From an uncultured Collinsella sp. (GTDB taxonomy: Bacteria > Actinomycetota > Coriobacteriia > Coriobacteriales > Coriobacteriaceae), in contig CABSNH010000059.1 of assembly GCA_902478985.1 (NCBI GenBank), positions 1 through 9,413 on the forward strand: a DNA stretch of 9,413 bases, written 5' to 3'. Both the position numbers and the translations under genes were made by a program. Shown piece after piece: positions 6,449 through 9,413 of the stretch (its first letter is position 1; each line of letters begins with the position of its first letter). The notes under the pieces were generated by a model, which saw only the letters and a program-made list of their open reading frames with translations, ran no database searches and was not told the DNA's origin.

Positions 6449-8356
6449 CTAGAGCTCCTTTTGCAGATAAAGGCCATGGTCATAAAATCCAAGATGACGA
6501 TAGTACTCACGTGTGCCAATCGCGCTAATCACGTTGATACGCGCATAACCCGCATCCCGGGCAATCTCGCACGCACGCTCTACGAGCAAACGCCCCAACC
6601 CGTGATGCTGCGCCGCCTGGCCTTGATCGCCCACGCGCGCCGCCATGCCATACACGTGAACCTCGCGAATCATCGCCTCGTCCGACACCGTCGGCAACTC
6701 GTCCGCATGCGCGGCAACAAACGCGCGGTCGGGCAGCGACAGGCGCAAAAAGCCCGCGATTTTGCCCTGCGGTGTCACCCACTGCAAAAAGCGCTCGCGC
6801 GTCACCGGCGTCTCGTACGCCACTTCCTCGTCAAGGGTCAACTCGTCCAGGTCGGCGCCCGCCGTGCTGATCTCGCGATAGCGAATCTCACGCACCGTCG
6901 CACCGTCACCCCGAGCAGCCAGGCGGTTCTCAACGAGCTGGCGCAGGTTGGGTTTCTTGTTGCCCACCATGATGTCATCGGAGCTAAAGTCGCGGATCAT
7001 GCGGCTGATGCGGCAGAACGCCGGCGTCACCACGATGTCGTCGGCCAACACATCGAGCAGCTCGTCCTCTGTATAGGGGCGCCACTCGCCACGCTCGTAA
7101 CAGCCCACCAGACGCGAGCCCTCGATGAGCGCGCACGGGTAGACCTTGACCTCGTCGGGCATAAAGGCGCCCTCGGTCATAAAGCGCTCGTAGTCGCGCT
7201 TGTCCCCATCAGGCGTGGCGCCCAGCAAGTTGAGCATAAAGTGCGCGTGGATCTTAAAGCCAAACAGGCGCGCGAGCGAAAACGCCCGCTCGATCTGCGC
7301 CACCGAAATGCGGCGCTCGTTGATATCGAGTAGATGCTGGTCAAGACTCTGAATACCCATCTGAATCTTGGTGCAGCCCAAGCGGCGGATAAGTGTGAGG
7401 GCCTGCGGCGTTACGGCATCGGGGCGTGTCTCGATAACGAGCCCCACCACGCGATGCTTCGCCGTCTCGTTGATGCGCTGCTGACGCTCAAGTTCCTCCA
7501 TCGTTGCCGCCTGCCACTCGGCAACCTCGCCCCACGGCGTGCCAGGGCCGTACAGACGACGCACCGCGCGGTTGTAGCCGCCCACAGCAACATCCACGCG
7601 CTCCTGCTCTCCTGCAACACCGCTCGCGAGCTCGGCCTCGTCTGTCGCAATGCCGGCAGCCCGGTAGCGCTCGCGACGCTCCGCCACCACCGGCGGCAGG
7701 GCATCGGCGGGCGCATCGTCGAGCAGGCGCCCCGCCTCGGCACGACTTATGCCCGGACGCGCCAACATGGGATTTGCCGCCACGCTCGCCACCGCATCAT
7801 CATTGAGCGCACGGAAGAGCTCCGACATAAACCACGTCTGATACCCTTGCGGATAGTCGCTCCAGGTACCGCCAAGCACAATAAGCTCAATTTTATCGGT
7901 CGCATGACCCATCTGCGAAAGCGCGGTCAGGCGAGCGCTCACCTGCAGATACGGGTCGAAGCAGTTTTGCTCCGCACGGGCGCATGCCGGCTCGGCGTGC
8001 AGATAGCTTTTGGGCATGCGCAGATCGTTGGGGCAAAACAGGCAATCGCCCGAGCACGGCCAGGGCTTGGTGATGACGGTAATGGTCGCCACGCCCGAAG
8101 CCGTGCGACGAGGCTTCATGCGTAGCACCTGCAGCAGTTGACGCTCCAGCTCCGCATCGACATTCCATCCAGCCCAACGAGCCGGCTCCTCACGTTTAAC
8201 CCGCTGGTAGAACGGCAGCAGACGGCGCTTGGCCAAATCGCGTTTGTCGGCACCCTCGCGGCGCGCCTCGGCATGTATCAGTTTGACGAGCGCCTTGTCG
8301 TCTACGGTCTCGCCGCAACGCAGGGCCTCGAGTATGTTCAAGATAATCTGTTCCAT
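6449..8356 (-). CDS. elp3: Elp3-like radical SAM/GNAT tRNA U34 modification enzyme
   Basis: A 635-residue bacterial Elp3. The family uses a [4Fe-4S] cluster, S-adenosylmethionine and acetyl-CoA to place a carboxymethyl-type group on C5 of wobble uridine 34 in certain tRNAs; bacterial Elp3 acts without the other Elongator subunits. Residues 1-85 form a basic helical N-terminus. The radical SAM cysteines are C101, C105 and C108 (CX3CX2C in PWPCSGDCLFCPN). GGTWSDYP is at 162-169, ETRPD at 309-313, followed by the conserved KIQMGIQSLDQ and KIHAHFMLN strands. The C-terminal acetyltransferase domain (about 500-635) has the acetyl-CoA loop QHHGLG at 583-588 and YYRHLGF at 618-624. Length and domain order are normal and no key residue is missing. 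The start at ATG 8356 has almost no Shine-Dalgarno but a close upstream -10-like element. The stop TAG abuts the next ATG. Very secure. Confidence 0.95.
   Translation of the reverse strand: MEQIILNILEALRCGETVDDKALVKLIHAEARREGADKRDLAKRRLLPFYQRVKREEPARWAGWNVDAELERQLLQVLRMKPRRTASGVATITVITKPWPCSGDCLFCPNDLRMPKSYLHAEPACARAEQNCFDPYLQVSARLTALSQMGHATDKIELIVLGGTWSDYPQGYQTWFMSELFRALNDDAVASVAANPMLARPGISRAEAGRLLDDAPADALPPVVAERRERYRAAGIATDEAELASGVAGEQERVDVAVGGYNRAVRRLYGPGTPWGEVAEWQAATMEELERQQRINETAKHRVVGLVIETRPDAVTPQALTLIRRLGCTKIQMGIQSLDQHLLDINERRISVAQIERAFSLARLFGFKIHAHFMLNLLGATPDGDKRDYERFMTEGAFMPDEVKVYPCALIEGSRLVGCYERGEWRPYTEDELLDVLADDIVVTPAFCRISRMIRDFSSDDIMVGNKKPNLRQLVENRLAARGDGATVREIRYREISTAGADLDELTLDEEVAYETPVTRERFLQWVTPQGKIAGFLRLSLPDRAFVAAHADELPTVSDEAMIREVHVYGMAARVGDQGQAAQHHGLGRLLVERACEIARDAGYARINVISAIGTREYYRHLGFYDHGLYLQKEL
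6455..6461 (-). promoter_or_regulatory. Ribosome binding site embedded in the elp3 3' end
   Basis: AAAGGAG on the minus strand lies six bases before ATG 6448 and overlaps the last codons of elp3 (Lys-Glu-Leu-stop). It fixes the start of the spermidine-synthase-like gene and implies coupled translation. Confidence 0.75.
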
Positions 8357-8362
8357 GCCCCC

Positions 8363-8368
8363 ATTGTA
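8363..8368 (-). promoter_or_regulatory. Possible -10 element for a leaderless elp3 transcript
   Basis: TACAAT on the minus strand fits the actinobacterial TANNNT -10 pattern. It ends six bases before ATG 8356, which would put the transcription start at or next to the A of the start codon. No convincing -35 box is seen: GTGACG at 8389-8394 is 20 bases away and lies in a terminator loop. The GGGGGC between the element and ATG is too close to act as a normal ribosome site. Confidence 0.4.
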
Positions 8369-8406
8369 AAGGCAAAGGCGCCGGAGCCCGTCACGGCTCC
8401 GGCGCC
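8367..8406 (-). terminator. Intrinsic terminator of the DUF4097 gene
   Basis: A perfect 12-bp GC-rich stem, GGCGCCGGAGCC (8377-8388) with GGCTCCGGCGCC (8395-8406), has a six-base loop. On the minus strand it is followed by TTTGCCTTTA. It lies 49 bases downstream of the DUF4097 stop codon and upstream of elp3, and should separate the two transcription units. On the plus strand the stem has no T-tract. Confidence 0.85.
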
Positions 8407-8454
8407 TCCATCAAACAGCGCAGCTATGGTTTATAAGTCTTCGATAACCGCCCG

Positions 8455-9354
8455 TCACTCTGAATCAAATGACATGTCGCCCGAACCAACCTCAAAACGA
8501 TACGTGGCGGACTTATCGCCATTATCGAATTCAAGATTCAAAATGGTCTCGCCGTCGTAGTCAAGCGGAAGGAAATCGCTCTCGAAGTCGCCGCTGCCCA
8601 AGGTGAGGCTCGCCTTAAAGCCCGTAGAGTTCGGAACCGTCATCTCCACATCGCCCGAGCCCACGCTCACGTCCATCGACTTCGCGGGCGCCTGGTAGAG
8701 CTCGAACGTCATGTCGCCCGAACCGACCTCGGCATTCAGGGTGTCGGTCACGGTGCCCGTAAACTCAACGTCTCCCGAATTCAACGTTATATCCAGATCA
8801 TGGCACGCAATGTCCGCGACCGCCAGGTCGCCCGACCCTACATTCGCCGTAATGCCCACCAGGTTATCCGCAACATCTCGCGGCAGCTCAATGGTAATTG
8901 TGCGGTCAATCGCGCGCTTATCATCGTAGTCGAACTGACTGATCTTGAGCGTAGAGCCCTTGACCTCAGCAAGGTTCCGGGTAGCCGCATCAGAAGCAGA
9001 CGTTCCCTTCGCAACGCGGCCGCTTTCGATAACACGCACCGGGCCGCCAGAGACACATTTAACCTCGACCGTCCCCGACGTCACGTCCAAGTCGAGCGAT
9101 TGGAACGCGTCGGCATCAAACGTTTCGCTCGAAAGCTGCTGAGGCCGAGCGGAATAGTTACCGCTATCCAAGAGATCATCGTCGTCAAACATATCGTCAA
9201 AATCAGACAAATCTCCAGATAGAATACCGGTCGTACGCACCATATCGGAATGAGCCAATAGCCGCGAAATGCCAAAGACAAGCCCAATGATAAGCACAAA
9301 CGCTCCGATGCCAACGCCCAAGCGTGCCTTGGATTCATGTGAAAGCTTCATCAT
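8455..9354 (-). CDS. DUF4097-family membrane-anchored beta-repeat protein
   Basis: A 299-residue protein. Residues 12-34 form one hydrophobic membrane segment after a short basic N-terminus, then an Asp-rich stretch (about 49-63). From about residue 85 to the end it is a repetitive beta-strand domain of the DUF4097 (putative adhesin, beta-helix-like) type. The turn motif SGD recurs at 174-176, 193-195, 212-214, 233-235, 254-256 and 291-293, spaced 19-21 residues apart except for a last gap of 37. The domain most likely lies outside the cell, held by the N-terminal segment; the biochemical function of the family is not established. Family members are often found beside PadR-type regulators or phage-shock-type membrane proteins, but the upstream neighbour is cut off here. 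ATG 9354 is chosen because GAGGG lies six bases upstream; a second ATG follows directly. The stop is TGA at 8455-8457. Confidence 0.85.
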   Translation of the reverse strand: MMKLSHESKARLGVGIGAFVLIIGLVFGISRLLAHSDMVRTTGILSGDLSDFDDMFDDDDLLDSGNYSARPQQLSSETFDADAFQSLDLDVTSGTVEVKCVSGGPVRVIESGRVAKGTSASDAATRNLAEVKGSTLKISQFDYDDKRAIDRTITIELPRDVADNLVGITANVGSGDLAVADIACHDLDITLNSGDVEFTGTVTDTLNAEVGSGDMTFELYQAPAKSMDVSVGSGDVEMTVPNSTGFKASLTLGSGDFESDFLPLDYDGETILNLEFDNGDKSATYRFEVGSGDMSFDSE

Positions 9355-9360
9355 TCATCA

Positions 9361-9365
9361 CCCTC
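9361..9365 (-). promoter_or_regulatory. Ribosome binding site of the DUF4097 gene, cut by the sequence end
   Basis: GAGGG on the minus strand sits six bases before ATG 9354. The CAG that seems to extend it to CAGGAGGG is partly adapter: the mosaic end starts at 9366. The true bases upstream are unknown. Confidence 0.6.
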
Positions 9366-9413
9366 CTGTCTCTTATACACATCTGACGCTGCCGACGAAC
9401 TCTAGGGTGTAGA
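9366..9413. other. Illumina Nextera adapter read-through (artefact)
   Basis: Bases 9366-9384 are the 19-base Tn5 mosaic end CTGTCTCTTATACACATCT. Bases 9385-9398 (GACGCTGCCGACGA) complete the reverse complement of the Nextera read-1 transposase adapter. Bases 9399-9406 (ACTCTAGG) occupy the i5 index slot; the reverse complement CCTAGAGT matches, from memory, Nextera index S516. Bases 9407-9413 (GTGTAGA) begin the reverse complement of the P5 oligo. This is untrimmed library adapter joined to the contig end, not genomic DNA and not a transposon. Confidence 0.98.

Noticed and set aside
5555..8125. Very long open frame on the plus strand (592 + 263 codons, one stop between) opposite the two minus-strand genes
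   Set aside because: It is the exact codon-by-codon antisense of the spermidine-synthase-like and elp3 genes. Stops there need TTA, CTA or TCA sense codons, which are rare in this GC-rich genome. The product is His/Arg/Ala-rich with no domain, while the minus strand encodes clear families.
8470..8735. Repeated DNA strings such as ATGTCGCCCGAACC at about 8472 and 8711 as a DNA repeat element
   Set aside because: They encode the recurring GSGDM turns of the DUF4097 protein, so the repeat is at protein level.
9366..9384. Tn5 mosaic end as sign of a transposon insertion
   Set aside because: It is followed directly by Nextera read-1 adapter, an index and P5 sequence, so it is a library artefact.

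Overview
The window is a GC-rich (about 60% by eye) piece of bacterial chromosome. It holds six protein genes and no RNA genes, IS elements or CRISPR arrays. Codon use, start-site signals and gene content (Elp3-type tRNA enzyme, TerB_N protein, DUF4097 protein) fit a gut actinobacterium of the Coriobacteriia, possibly Collinsella-like. This taxonomic call is an inference from recollection of gene content, not a database result.

Left half (1-5543, + strand): a three-gene operon. A TerB_N/TerB_C-domain protein (5' end outside the window) overlaps by 8 bases a DUF2791/BrxD-like P-loop ATPase. After a 116-base gap with a hairpin comes an Lhr/BrxHI-like superfamily II DEVH helicase starting at GTG 3099. 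Together they look like a compact ATPase-helicase DNA-processing module. BrxD- and BrxHI-like proteins also occur in some BREX phage-defence loci, but no methyltransferase, PglZ or PglW homologue is visible here. This is the strongest candidate for an under-described system.

Right half (5570-9354, - strand): three genes converge on the operon. From right to left they are a membrane-anchored DUF4097 protein with its own strong intrinsic terminator (8367-8406), an Elp3-like radical SAM/GNAT tRNA-wobble-modification enzyme, and a membrane-anchored spermidine-synthase-fold protein. The start codon of the last abuts the Elp3 stop codon (TAGATG). The elp3 start has a TANNNT-type -10 element six bases upstream and almost no Shine-Dalgarno, which suggests a leaderless transcript. 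The two halves meet tail to tail in a 26-base gap with a weak hairpin.

The last 48 bases (9366-9413) are not genomic. They read as the Illumina Nextera mosaic end, read-1 adapter, an 8-base i5 index and the start of the P5 oligo. The true genomic sequence stops at 9365, so the right edge is an assembly or read end.
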